This document shows, in pieces, positions 1 to 10,200 of a stretch of 64,000 nt of DNA (positions are counted from its first letter, which is position 1; the number at the start of each line of letters is the position of its first letter). The notes beneath the pieces were generated by a model. The model was not told where the DNA came from, did not search any database, and worked only from the letters and a program-made list of their open reading frames with translations. The position numbers were made by a program, and so were the translations under genes. The DNA comes from Nereocystis luetkeana. Taxonomy: Eukaryota; Sar; Phaeophyceae; Laminariales; Laminariaceae. The stretch is taken from contig JARUPZ010000016.1 in NCBI GenBank assembly GCA_031213475.1, forward strand, positions 5,027,491-5,091,490, read 5' to 3'.

Positions 1-284
1 GAAGTACCTTTGGTGGTAGACTTTGGCCCTCTGTTGTATCAGTTGCAACTCGGTTCACAGTACAGGAGGAGGTTTGATATTTGGATAAATGTTTATCTTC
101 GTTGAGTCTGTCAACAGTGTCTCGGGTCTGGCAATGCATCGTGCACCTGTGTGTTGCGAAACAGCTCATCGTATCACCTTCTGCCCCTCCTTGCGAGGTC
201 GCCCTGGCCGCTTTTTGCATCTGACTCCCCCCCGCGCTCACATCCCCCCCCCCCCCCCCCACTCCCTACCCCGTGCCGCCACAG
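1..284 (+). other. 3' part of an intron, ending in a C-rich acceptor
   Basis: No coding signal is seen. Bases about 230-280 are a long C/T tract that ends CCGCCACAG at 284, a strong 3' splice site. The long open frame beginning at 285 therefore looks like an internal or terminal exon rather than a gene start. The upstream exons lie outside the window. Confidence 0.6.
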
Positions 285-3200
285 CTGTGGAAACCCCTCG
301 AGGCGGTCTTCAAGTTCATGAAGAGGAAATGGAGAGGAGTAGCTCTCAGCGACCTCAACAGCATCCGCATCGCGTTCGACTCACCCGAGAGCCACGGCCA
401 GGCCTCCAGCCCAACGGATTCTGGCCGAACGATTGTGTGGGGCGCGGAGAGGAGCGGTGACGCCCTCACCGACCTCGTCTACTCTCTCCCGGACTCGGCG
501 ATCGCCCGCCTCTGTGAGGAGGAGGCGTTAGACCTCACGTACACGTTTTTGGCCGGCCCCGTGGGCCCTTTCCTGCTGGCGGGGTCGGCACCCTGGGATA
601 CCGCGATAAAGATTGCGTCGCGGACGTCGTCTCCGTCTCCTTCCGCGTCAAATTCCCCCGCTACACGACCGTTGCCATCGCCCGCGATGGCTTATCCTGA
701 CGGCCACGCCCCAACCCCGGCAGCGGCAGCAGTGGCTGCACCCTCGCCCGCGATGGCTTATCCTGACGTCGACGCCCCAGCCCCGGCGGCGGCAGCAGTG
801 GCTGCACCCTCGCCCGCGATGGCTTATCCTGACGTCCACGCCCCAGCCCCGGCGGCGGCAGCAGTGGCGGCACCCTCGCCCGCGGTGGCTCATCCTGATG
901 GCCACGCCCCAGCCCCGGCGACGGCGGCGGCGGCGGCGGTGGTGGCCGCTTATCCTGGCGATGGATCGGAAGGACAAGGTTGTGTAAATTTCGAAGGGGC
1001 GGCATCGAGGGAGTCCGCGAACGGTGGGCTGGATGTGGGGAGCGAGCACGAGCTTTCAACTTCTGCTGCAGCCGCTGCCGCTGCTGCCGCCGCTGCCGCC
1101 GCCGCTGCCGCCGCCGCCCCTGTCGCGGCGGTTGGGAGAGGCCGGCCGCGGAAGGCGCCGGGCGGGGTCGGAAGCACACCGGCTGGGGTAAATGTACCGG
1201 ACGCGGGGAAGCCGCCAGCAGCGAGCGCGGGAAGTAAGGGAACGGGGAAAACGCGAAAGCACCGCGGGCGGTCGTCTCGCTCCAGTGTTCCCATTGTGAC
1301 TACCGCCGACGCCGTGCTCGCCGGTGCGTTCGGCAGCGCCTCTCATATGATGGCGGCTCAGGCGATCAGGTTCCCACCTTTCGGCCACTTCATGCCTCCC
1401 CCGTTCTTCCCCGGGATGCACCCCGCTCTTCAGGTTCCGTGGGGCCCTGGGATCCCTCCGGGAATGTTTGGGGGCGGACTTCCGTTTGCGCCGCCGGGAA
1501 TGATGAACGGGGGGTTGGCAGCAGCAGCAGCGGCGGCAGCGGCAGCGGTAACGGTGGCAACGGCTGAGGCGTCGGCGAGGGCAGCAGCGGCGACGGCAGC
1601 AGCAGCAGCGGCAACGGTGACGGCTGATGACACCGAAGCTCTCCCTGCCATTGATCTTGCAACGGGCGCTATCGGAGACGAAACGCCTGCCGAGGAGACT
1701 CCACTTCCCGCTAGTGACCCGTCGCCCAGTGATCTTGCGCTTGACGCTGCCGGAGACGAGACACCTGCCGCGGAGACCCCTGTTCCCGCGGTAGACCCGC
1801 TGGCAAGCTTGGACGGAATTCTAGGAGGGGATGGGGAGGACGGAGACGCTGGGAGCGGGGCGGGTGGAGACGAAGCAGGCGGTAGAGGAGCAGGCGCCGC
1901 GATGATGGGGGAGGAGACTTGCATGGCTGTTTTCGGCGGTGGCGAGGTGGAGCTCCTCATGAGCCTGTCGCAGCCACCGTCAGCGTCACAGCTAAGTGAG
2001 GCCGTGGCAAGGGGCGAGGGCGTCGGCATGCACGCGACCCAGTCGGCCACTCGGCATCGGATGTCGCCACTGCCGACTGGCGGTAGGGTAGCAGTGTCAA
2101 CGTCGATGATGGCACCGAAGGTGGCCGAGGCGGGGCCGGAAGTTGACGCTTTGCCTCCTTCCACACCGTCTCCGTTAATAGATCTAGAGGCTGCGGCGGT
2201 GATCGCGGAGACCACAGCAGGCGTAGATATGGACGTGGCGCGGCTTAGTGTGCACACGGCCTCGCCAGGCATACAGACCGGCGATGAGGAGGTGATTGCA
2301 GCAGCGGCAGCGGCAGCATCGGCGGCGGCAGCAAAGGCAGCGGCAGAAGGCGCAGCGGCAGCAGACGCAAACGCAGCGGCAACAGACGCAAACGCAGCGG
2401 CAGCAGACGCAAACGCAACGGTGGCAGACGTTGCGGTGGCGGAGGCAGCAGCGGCAGAAGCAGCCGTGGTAGCGACGGTTACCGCTGTGGATGAGGAGCC
2501 AAGGCTCGATGAACTCGCTGTGTGGCCGAGCGTTGACTCGTCAGTGTCGGCAGCGGCGATGGAGGGTGAGGGGGGGCTAAGGACAGAGCTGTCGGCGCCT
2601 GGTGCATCAAGCGGCGCAGCACAAGTTGAGACGCCCACAGTAGGCGAGGGTATTGCCACGGTGGGCAGCGCGAACACAACGAGGCCTCCTGCCGGCGAAC
2701 CGCTGCAAGGCTGCTCGTTGTCGCCGCCCGCTGTTGGGGCTGGAGCCGCGCCCAAGTCCGGGGTGGGCGGCGCGATGGCAGTGACGGTGGTGGCGACTGC
2801 AAATGGGGGCCAGGCGGTGGACTTTGACGCTGCGCAGTCGAGCACACCGCCGTCGCACGAAGCCACAGCACCACTGCCTGAGTCGCCGAAGGGTGCGCCC
2901 CCAGTCAGCGCTGGGCATTCTATCGAGGAAGTCGAGGAGGAAGGAGAGGAAGAGATCGAAGTAGGCGGCAGCGCGGTGGCTCTGTCTGCCGTTGAGTTAG
3001 AAACGGCTCCCGAGCACCCCCAGCGCCCCCCACCCGTTTTCGGGAGGGGGGGGGTTCCCGTGCGCTCGAGTGCCGACCGGCCAACGTCGCTTCCGAGGCC
3101 GTCGCCTTCGGCTCCGGAGCTGGAGCTGGTTGAGTCCCCGACCTCACCTTCGCCCGACACTGCGACTCGGTCACCTCCCCGGTGTTCTCCGGCAAGCCAG

Positions 3201-5432
3201 TATTCACTGCCTTTTCCAGACGCTGCCGCGTCCGATGCTCCGGAAGCGGGATCGTTCCCCGGTCTCTGCCAGGCGGAGGCGGACGAGGAGGCTGAGGGTG
3301 GCGGGGCGGTGTTGGCGACGGGAAAGGGGGGTTGCGATATTTCTGGCCGAAGGAGCGGCTTGGACGCCATTATGCACGCGGCGTCTTTGGACGGCGTCGC
3401 TGGCACGGCGGAGGCAAGCTCCAGCGGTAGCGGTGGTGGCGACGGCGCCATGGCGGTGGCGGCCGTGGCGGCGGAAGCGACGGCGGCGGTGTCGGTGGCC
3501 CTGGCGGTTTCTTCTGCCTCGGCTCTACCGTCGGTCGAGCACGCCTCGGTGGTCGCGACGACGGCGGGCCTGTTGCCCTCGCTGGGAGCCGGTGCGCGGA
3601 AGAGAGAGGCGATGAGCGTTTCGAACGGTGGCGAGCCTGCCTCGTTCGGGAGCTCAGGAGGGGGCTGCTCGAGTCCGCCAGAGAGCTCGAACCAGCGGGT
3701 CGCGAAAAAGGCACGCGGGGTTCTTGCCTCCGTGCCGGGAACCCTGGCTTTGGGATCCCGGCCGGGGGCAGCAGTCGCCGAGATGGGTGCAGCGAAGCGA
3801 CGGAAGCGCGGGACGCGGGACGGTGTTGCGGCGGATGTTGTGGGAGATCCTCCTGAGGCTCCGGCGGTAGGGGCGGCGAACGGCGGACGGCCACAACATG
3901 CGGCCTCGCTGATGTTTAGCGGCGCGCCATCCGAGGGCCGGGCTGTCGTCGCCGTTGCGACCGTTACCGCTGCTGCCGCTACCGCCGTAGCTACCCCTGT
4001 GAGCGCTCGCCCGTTTGCCTTCGCTGCTGCCAAGACGAAGGCCGGATTTCGGTCTAGCGGTCGAAATGAACCTGCGCCGGCGACGTCGACACCGTCTCTT
4101 CGCGGCGCTGCCGTCGCTGAGGCTGGAGCTACCATTACGCCGATGCCTCCCGCCTGTGCTCCGGTTCCCGCCCCGGTCTCCGGCAGCGCTCGTCCGTTTG
4201 CGTTTGCGGCCGGGGCTAAGAAAGCGGAGAGAATGGAGCCGCTTGGTGGCCAGCAGGCGGTGCGGGCGACCGCGAACGATAACGTTTATGCACCAAAAAC
4301 CGCCATGCCTGCTGCCTGCAGCGAAGCGCACGCGGAGACGGCTCCGGCGCTTGAGTCTGAACGCCACGCGCTGGACGCCCGCCCCCTCTCCAAGAACGCC
4401 TTCGAGGTTCCTCTTCCGACTGACGGGCTCACGTCGTTATTTGCCGCCCTCGACGGCGGTAGTATCGCGCTCGCGGATTCCATGTCGCCCGCGGAAGTGC
4501 AGGCGGGGTACTCGGAAGCTTGGTCGTCACTCCCCAGTTGCTTCTGGGAGGAAACTGCAATCACGGGCCACGGTGGCGGCGGCGATGGCGGTGGTGGCGG
4601 TGGTGAGATGGAGTTTGGCGACAAAGTGGTTGCCGAAAGTCCTGTCACGCGCTGGCTGGGGCTTCCGCAGACTGGGTGTCCCCTGGAACACCCGCGTCCG
4701 CCAGCCTCCGCACTCCCTAGTCCGCGTCGTGCCACAAAGGGCTATGCTGATGGAAGCGGTACAGAGACAGCGTTTGCCCGGGCAATACCACGCGGTGGCG
4801 GGAGTTCGATTGCGTTGGCCGGACAAGCAGACGCGCGATCGGGATGGTCAACGTCGGGGGCAGGGGGCGGCTCAGGTCCGGCGTCGGCATCGGCGTCCGC
4901 GGCTGTCACCGCTCCTACCCGTGCGGCCGAGGAGGTGAGGTCTCTGCCTACCCTTATTCGGCTCGGACGTAGCATGACCAAAGGCATTTCGCCGACGGTG
5001 GAGGCAGACGAAGACGCAGACAAGGCGGCGACGTCGGCGGCGAAGGATGCGTTATCTAAGTCACTAGCGGCAGGAAGCGCCAGGGGGCGTCAGGCCGCGC
5101 GAGCTTCTAGGGTCTCGCGGGCCTCGGCGCCATTCATGGTCGTCGGTTCGGTGTCCGCGGTAAACGGTATTCATAGCGGGGGCGGTGGCGGTAGCCGTAC
5201 CGGCGGCAATGGCGGCAGCAGGCCCGGTGATAGTGGCGCTGATGGTGCGGGGGGGGGTAACGGCGTTGGTAGAGTGGCGGAGACAGAGGCAGAGGCGGTG
5301 GCGGCGGCGTTGTTGAGTCGAAGGAAGCGTCGGAAGAAGAGCCGAATCGCGCCAACCTTTGTGTCGAGCTTGTCACCCGTGGCGACGCCGGCCGTGGCAC
5401 CGGCTGCCTTCTCGAAGCGCCCGAGCGCGTGA
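285..5432 (+). CDS. Terminal exon of a large Ala-rich, low-complexity, probably nuclear protein
   Basis: One exon of about 1715 codons with no start codon of its own: the frame opens directly at the acceptor CAG|CTGTGGAAACCC. The first 110 residues are the only normal-complexity part (LWKPLEAVFKFMKRKWRGVA..., ..DLTYTFLAGPVGPFLL). The rest is Ala, Gly, Ser, Pro and Glu rich, with a 15-25 residue Ala run near codons 265-290 and four 22-residue repeats of the type SPAMAYPDVHAPAPAAAAV (66 bp period, 681-940). A duplicated SARPFAFAA motif occurs at about 4006 and 4189. Basic clusters KRRKRGTRDG and SRRKRRKKSRIA near the C-terminus look like nuclear localisation signals, so a chromatin or transcription role is possible but inferred. 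No catalytic domain is recognised. An antisense frame of 901 codons (1430-4135) is a composition artefact of GC-rich triplets. Confidence 0.75.
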   Translation: MWKPLEAVFKFMKRKWRGVALSDLNSIRIAFDSPESHGQASSPTDSGRTIVWGAERSGDALTDLVYSLPDSAIARLCEEEALDLTYTFLAGPVGPFLLAGSAPWDTAIKIASRTSSPSPSASNSPATRPLPSPAMAYPDGHAPTPAAAAVAAPSPAMAYPDVDAPAPAAAAVAAPSPAMAYPDVHAPAPAAAAVAAPSPAVAHPDGHAPAPATAAAAAVVAAYPGDGSEGQGCVNFEGAASRESANGGLDVGSEHELSTSAAAAAAAAAAAAAAAAAAPVAAVGRGRPRKAPGGVGSTPAGVNVPDAGKPPAASAGSKGTGKTRKHRGRSSRSSVPIVTTADAVLAGAFGSASHMMAAQAIRFPPFGHFMPPPFFPGMHPALQVPWGPGIPPGMFGGGLPFAPPGMMNGGLAAAAAAAAAAVTVATAEASARAAAATAAAAAATVTADDTEALPAIDLATGAIGDETPAEETPLPASDPSPSDLALDAAGDETPAAETPVPAVDPLASLDGILGGDGEDGDAGSGAGGDEAGGRGAGAAMMGEETCMAVFGGGEVELLMSLSQPPSASQLSEAVARGEGVGMHATQSATRHRMSPLPTGGRVAVSTSMMAPKVAEAGPEVDALPPSTPSPLIDLEAAAVIAETTAGVDMDVARLSVHTASPGIQTGDEEVIAAAAAAASAAAAKAAAEGAAAADANAAATDANAAAADANATVADVAVAEAAAAEAAVVATVTAVDEEPRLDELAVWPSVDSSVSAAAMEGEGGLRTELSAPGASSGAAQVETPTVGEGIATVGSANTTRPPAGEPLQGCSLSPPAVGAGAAPKSGVGGAMAVTVVATANGGQAVDFDAAQSSTPPSHEATAPLPESPKGAPPVSAGHSIEEVEEEGEEEIEVGGSAVALSAVELETAPEHPQRPPPVFGRGGVPVRSSADRPTSLPRPSPSAPELELVESPTSPSPDTATRSPPRCSPASQYSLPFPDAAASDAPEAGSFPGLCQAEADEEAEGGGAVLATGKGGCDISGRRSGLDAIMHAASLDGVAGTAEASSSGSGGGDGAMAVAAVAAEATAAVSVALAVSSASALPSVEHASVVATTAGLLPSLGAGARKREAMSVSNGGEPASFGSSGGGCSSPPESSNQRVAKKARGVLASVPGTLALGSRPGAAVAEMGAAKRRKRGTRDGVAADVVGDPPEAPAVGAANGGRPQHAASLMFSGAPSEGRAVVAVATVTAAAATAVATPVSARPFAFAAAKTKAGFRSSGRNEPAPATSTPSLRGAAVAEAGATITPMPPACAPVPAPVSGSARPFAFAAGAKKAERMEPLGGQQAVRATANDNVYAPKTAMPAACSEAHAETAPALESERHALDARPLSKNAFEVPLPTDGLTSLFAALDGGSIALADSMSPAEVQAGYSEAWSSLPSCFWEETAITGHGGGGDGGGGGGEMEFGDKVVAESPVTRWLGLPQTGCPLEHPRPPASALPSPRRATKGYADGSGTETAFARAIPRGGGSSIALAGQADARSGWSTSGAGGGSGPASASASAAVTAPTRAAEEVRSLPTLIRLGRSMTKGISPTVEADEDADKAATSAAKDALSKSLAAGSARGRQAARASRVSRASAPFMVVGSVSAVNGIHSGGGGGSRTGGNGGSRPGDSGADGAGGGNGVGRVAETEAEAVAAALLSRRKRRKKSRIAPTFVSSLSPVATPAVAPAAFSKRPSA
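681..944 (+). repeat. In-frame 66-bp minisatellite, four units
   Basis: Units begin at 681, 747, 813 and 879, an exact 66-bp period. Each encodes 22 residues (SPAMAYPD..APxPAAAAVAAP). It lies within the Ala-rich exon and stays in frame, so copy number can change protein length without frameshift. Confidence 0.9.
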
Positions 5433-7009
5433 TGTCTCGCCGACCGGTGCGCTAGCTGTTGTTCTTGGTGGTGTTGGTGCTGTTGTTGTCGTTGGTGCTG
5501 CTCCTGAGTTTGTGGCTGGCGACGACATCCGGGCGCGCCCTGCCCGCCAGCGTCTCTTATCGTGGTGTCCTTTGCTTGTGTGGCTACCAAACTCGGGATG
5601 CACGGGGGCGGTTGGAGTTGGTAGAGATTGATTGGTTCCAGACTGAAGGTTCGGACGCCGGGCGGGGCAGCCCATCTTCATTTACAACGTGGTGTTTTTT
5701 TTGTTTTTTGTTTACCCCGCCGCGTTTTGTACTAAACCATACCTGGTAGACCCTGCGGTGTTATGTGAGCTACTACAATCGATACTTACTGCTGTGGCGG
5801 TGACCTTCCGCTCGCAGACTTCTATATTTTTGGCGTTTTTTTTTGCTTTTTTCGGAAAACGAACAAGCTCGTGATTGAATCCTGTACGTATTAGTGGTAC
5901 CGTTTGTCTGCAGTGTTCGTACTGATCAGGTTGTTGCTGGATAAGACACCCAGTTGGTTTCGCCCCCACGGCGGCTCGGCACATCTTCCGTGACCGCGCA
6001 GTGGAGTGTGCTTCCAGTACCTCGATTTCTCTCGGCGTAGTTAAGTGTACGCTCAAGTTCGAGCTTGGAAGTGTCGGCGGGAGGGGTCAGGCTCCGAGGG
6101 CCGCACGCGCCTGACGGTTGTGTTGGAAATTATTTTCTGTTGAAGGGTTTTGTTTCTGGTGAATGGATTGTGGAGTTTTTGTTGTCGTGGTTGGCACTTT
6201 GTTGACTTAATCTGGTGACTGTCGTATGAGCGAAGACCATGGTTGGTCGGAGCGGGGAGAAATGAAGAAGTTGGGCATGAAAATGAAAGTCCCCTTTTTT
6301 CTTGAGTCTTGAGTTGGTACAACATCACTCGGGCTGGCCTTTCATGCCAACCTTGTGAAAATGAAATGCATATATGTATGCTTCGGTTTACAGCGGGGCA
6401 TACATACATTTTTCGTACTGCGTGATGCGGGTGTTTTTGTATGTATTAAGTGGCCAGCTCTGTGCCGCACTCGGTTGCTGTGAACCCCATAACCGCCGCC
6501 GCCCCCATCAACTGCCAAGCATGCGCGAACCACTCGAAAAGGTACATGGCGGAAAGCCGAAAGCTTTTCTACCTTGCACCACCCCTACCCCCTCCCCTAC
6601 TACTGCTGTCCCTCGCGTTTTTTTTCCTATATACCTATAAGCGCACACCATGACGCACGTGCCACCGACCGACTTGACATTGATACAAACTACGAGGACG
6701 ACGAAAACGTAACGACTACTTGTAAACAGCGCGTAACGCTAGAGCGGCTCGAGCTAGACAACACTATTAATACTACTGGTAAACGCTCGATCCGCGTTTT
6801 TTTTACGTTCTACAAGATGGACAACCGACAACTTCATGCGTCGGCTTTCACTTTAGTGACCTGTTCGAAACTACACGCAAGTTTCGAGAACAAAATACTT
6901 GGAAAAATAGTGTGTTGAATCGTTTTACGTAGCAGCCAGCCCTTGACTTCGCGCTCCTCCTCCGTACTGAGTTGACCACCGACCCTTCCTCCCCCTCCTA
7001 CTGCTGCTG
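5433..7009. other. Intergenic region between convergent genes; long 3' UTRs
   Basis: The region lies between the stop at 5432 of the Ala-rich gene and the stop at 7010-7012 of the opposite gene. It is AT-richer than the flanking exons and contains T runs at 5695-5712 and 5825-5845. I see no repeat family here. One stretch, 6660-6918, reads on the plus strand as an AT-rich coding-like frame (TDRLDIDTNYEDDENVTTTC...) but has no start codon context or splice site that I can defend. Confidence 0.4.
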
Positions 7010-7294
7010 CTACTGCTGCTCCATTCCCCCCTCCTCCTCCTCTCTCCCCTCCTCTTCCACCCCCCCCTCCTCCAATTCCCCCTCCTCCTCCTCCTCCTCC
7101 TCCTCCCCCATCACCGACATCGACCCCCCTCGACCAACAGGGCCGTGCTGCTGTAATGACGCGCGGTACTCAGAGGAAAACCAAGTAGGGGTGAAAGGAC
7201 ACTCTTGTCGGAAAATAGCATCCCGCTGGCGGTGGAGTTCGCGTCGACGTCTCTCTTTCTCCAAAACCTCCCGTCGAAATATGTGCTCGATCGC
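7010..7294 (-). CDS. Last exon of the F-x-P repeat gene
   Basis: The acceptor is a run of C residues ending CTCGCAG on the minus strand at 7295-7297, followed by GCG ATC GAG (AIEHIFRREVLEKERRRR). The exon carries a helical basic segment, the motif RQECPFTPTW, then a Glu/Gly-rich tail ending GGMEQQ and a TAG stop. The frame joins the preceding exon in phase 0. The tail is encoded by a CTC/CCT-rich microsatellite (about 6980-7110 on the plus strand), so its length is probably variable. Confidence 0.65.
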   Translation of the reverse strand, partial: AIEHIFRREVLEKERRRRELHRQRDAIFRQECPFTPTWFSSEYRASLQQHGPVGRGGSMSVMGEEEEEEEEGELEEGGVEEEGREEEEGGMEQQ

Positions 7295-10200
7295 CTGCGA
7301 GGGGGGGGGCGGGGGGGGGGGCAGGAACGGGAAAGTCGGTCGGGATACGGTGGCTGTGTTTTTATCTCTGCCTATGAATAGCATAGCCGCGTCGCAATCT
7401 GCTCCCGCCCTTAAATCGTTAGACACGCTGGGAAATCCTGCGTGTTATCGAATCAATCATGCCAACCCCAAGCCAAAGAAAATCGATTACGCGAAGCCTA
7501 ATAGGGTTTTCTCAGCCAATCTACTATTAATATGTACTCACCGATGGCGCAGCTTCGCCAGACCTAACACGACCCCAACCCAACCCGACCCTAATCAAAA
7601 TCATCTCAACCCAACCCAACCCAACCCAATCCAACCCAACCCAACTCAACCCAACCCAGCCCAGCCCAGCCCAGCCCAGCCCAGCCCAGCCCAGCTCTAC
7701 TCAAATCAACCCACCGTGCCGCCACCCCTGCCCATGGTCCGCGCGATCGCCGCCGAATTCTTGTCGATCCTCGGTCGGAACGTAAGCTCCTTTGCCTCCA
7801 TTTCCTCGTCACGCGCTGCTCTCGCCGCCGCCGCCACCGCCGCCGGTCTATCTCCGGCCGCCGACCTCCCCGACCCTGGCGAGAACAGGTGGGCCATGGG
7901 TCCCCCGGTGGTAACGAGGGTTTCCACGGAGGCGTCTAGGAGCTCGCAGAAGTCGGGTAGGGAGAGGGTCTCACCCGCGTGCCCGGCGAGGGCCGAGGTC
8001 ACGATTGCGACGAGCTCGGGCTTGAGTACCGAGAGGTCCGCCTTAGCTACCTGGGGCGAGGGCGTGTAAATAAGGGGCGTGATGGGATGGGGGGAGGGGG
8101 GGGCTTAGGGGGCCGGGGGGAGGGGGTGTACTCGATAGGAGAGATGTACTCGATATCATGCATGGCCGTAGTCGTGTGACCACAGACCCTCGCATCCCTG
8201 CAATGTAGGGACGGAGCATGTCGGGTTTTCACCGACCAGGCATACATTGCTTGCACAAAGTCCGAAGCGCCATGAGATGTCTGGCGAGTCGCATGAAGGG
8301 TGAGCTGCATCCTACTAAGAACCGCTTTTGAGGCGGACTTGCATATGGATGACAGCTTCAATGAGTTGATTTAATTTCCGGTGTAGGCATTTCCAGAGAC
8401 AGCATTGGGAGTACTATGTAACTAACTGCCTCTTGGGTGCCTTGCCATAAACACTACGTGATACGATCATTCCCACTTGTGCGGAGTAAAGGTTGTTCAC
8501 CTCGCACAAGCGATCAAACTCGACAACCAGCTGTGACCGAACGCCAAAAAACAAACAAAAAACAAACGGTACCCTGGTTGTCTACTGTAGCTCACGTAGT
8601 GAGCGGCATGTTTTACGGTGTCGTAGCCAACCGACGCCAACCCAACCTATACTTCGTATATAGTAGGGAGGGAGGGAGGGGGGGGGGGGGGGGGTCGCTA
8701 TTCGCTCGAATAATACGCTTTTCCTACTGAGAAACTGTAATGCCTTGGTGTGATGGTGTAGTACGGAAATAATCGTCGACGCCAACGAGTGACAACGGCA
8801 GCATCGCCCATCAGCACACACTACTCGTTACGTAAGCGCAAAGTGTGCCCCATAAATCCCCTGCCTTGCTCAGCAGCCGCACCGCCATGCGAGGTAAGGT
8901 TTGACTGTCAACTCCGTACCTCATATCACCCCGCAAAGCCCGCAAACCCCCACACCCCCACACTCCCACACTCGCACACCTCGACACCCCCTCACACCCT
9001 CACATACCACACCTCCACCCCTTTGCATCCCCCCCCCAACCTCGCAACCCCACCACCCCTCATCCATATGCGAGTCCGCCTCACGAGCGGTTCTTGGTAG
9101 GATGCAGCTCACCCTTCATGCGACTCGCCGGACACCTCACGGCGCTTCGCGCTTGGTGCAAACAATGTCCACCTGATCGGTGAAAACCCGACATGCTCCG
9201 TCCCGGCATTGTAGGGATGCGAGGGTCTATGGTCATACGACTACGTCCGTGCATGAGATCGAGTACATCTCTACTATCGAGTACAGCCCCCCCACAAGCG
9301 ATCGTGAATGTGCGTGTGGGCGCCCACACAAGGACCGTGAACCGTGGTTCTGGGGCAGGGCAACACTACATGGGGGAAGGGGGGGCATGGACGGGGATAG
9401 GGGGGGGGGCTGAGACGACCCACACACCTCCAAGGTCATATCCTGCCAAGAGTCGTCGTCGTTATCGAAGATGGCGCTGATCCTCGAGGTAATCGACTCC
9501 ATCGCCTGCATTTTTCGGCACGCGGTTGGGTGTCGCGCGGCGACATGGGGGCGATGACACACTGCTCTAAGTGTGGGATGGGGGCGACAACCGCAGCAAG
9601 GTTAACGGGGGCGTTTCGTATTCTGTCACAAAATATTTGCCGTTTGTTTAGGATGAGATAGGTTGCCGGGTGTTTGGTGGCGTTCAGTATATCGTCCGAA
9701 GCCTCACTGCTTGCGGTATCCCAGCAGGATGAGCCGCGCCGCGAACCCTCAGGGTCTATTTTCTTGTAATTTCAAGAATTTGGCCGCTTCCAGGGCGTGC
9801 AAGGCTTGCTTACCGTAATAAGCATTGTCCCCCTTGAGATGTCGGTGCGAGCACTCTGCTTCAAATTCGTGCAGCGATATTGAGGGTATACTTGGTAGGA
9901 GAGTTATTTTCGTCACTCGAGGGCGATAGACAACGATAGGGATGTGCAGAACTTGGACCAGCTCCGACAAAATGATTGAGTACAATCGACACTAAACCCT
10001 ATCCCCCACCCGAACCGAAACCGGAACCCCTATAACCCTAACCCCGACCACCTGGGAAATTTCTCGGAATCACGTATCAGCCATTGTGTCGAATCTGGGC
10101 CGTAGGGCGTCAACACTGCCAGACAACGCATACAACATAACACTTTAGCCACCGAAATGCGTCATCCTCAGCAGATCCCGCTGCGAGCCGTGTGCGCTCG

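Noticed and set aside
1430-4135. 901-codon minus-strand open frame as a gene
   Set aside because: It lies entirely antisense to a longer exon with a good splice acceptor, and its low-complexity composition is explained by GC-rich triplet repeats.
10025-10060. Interstitial telomere repeat (CCCTAACCCC)
   Set aside because: Only one or two degenerate units, within a C/A-rich stretch.
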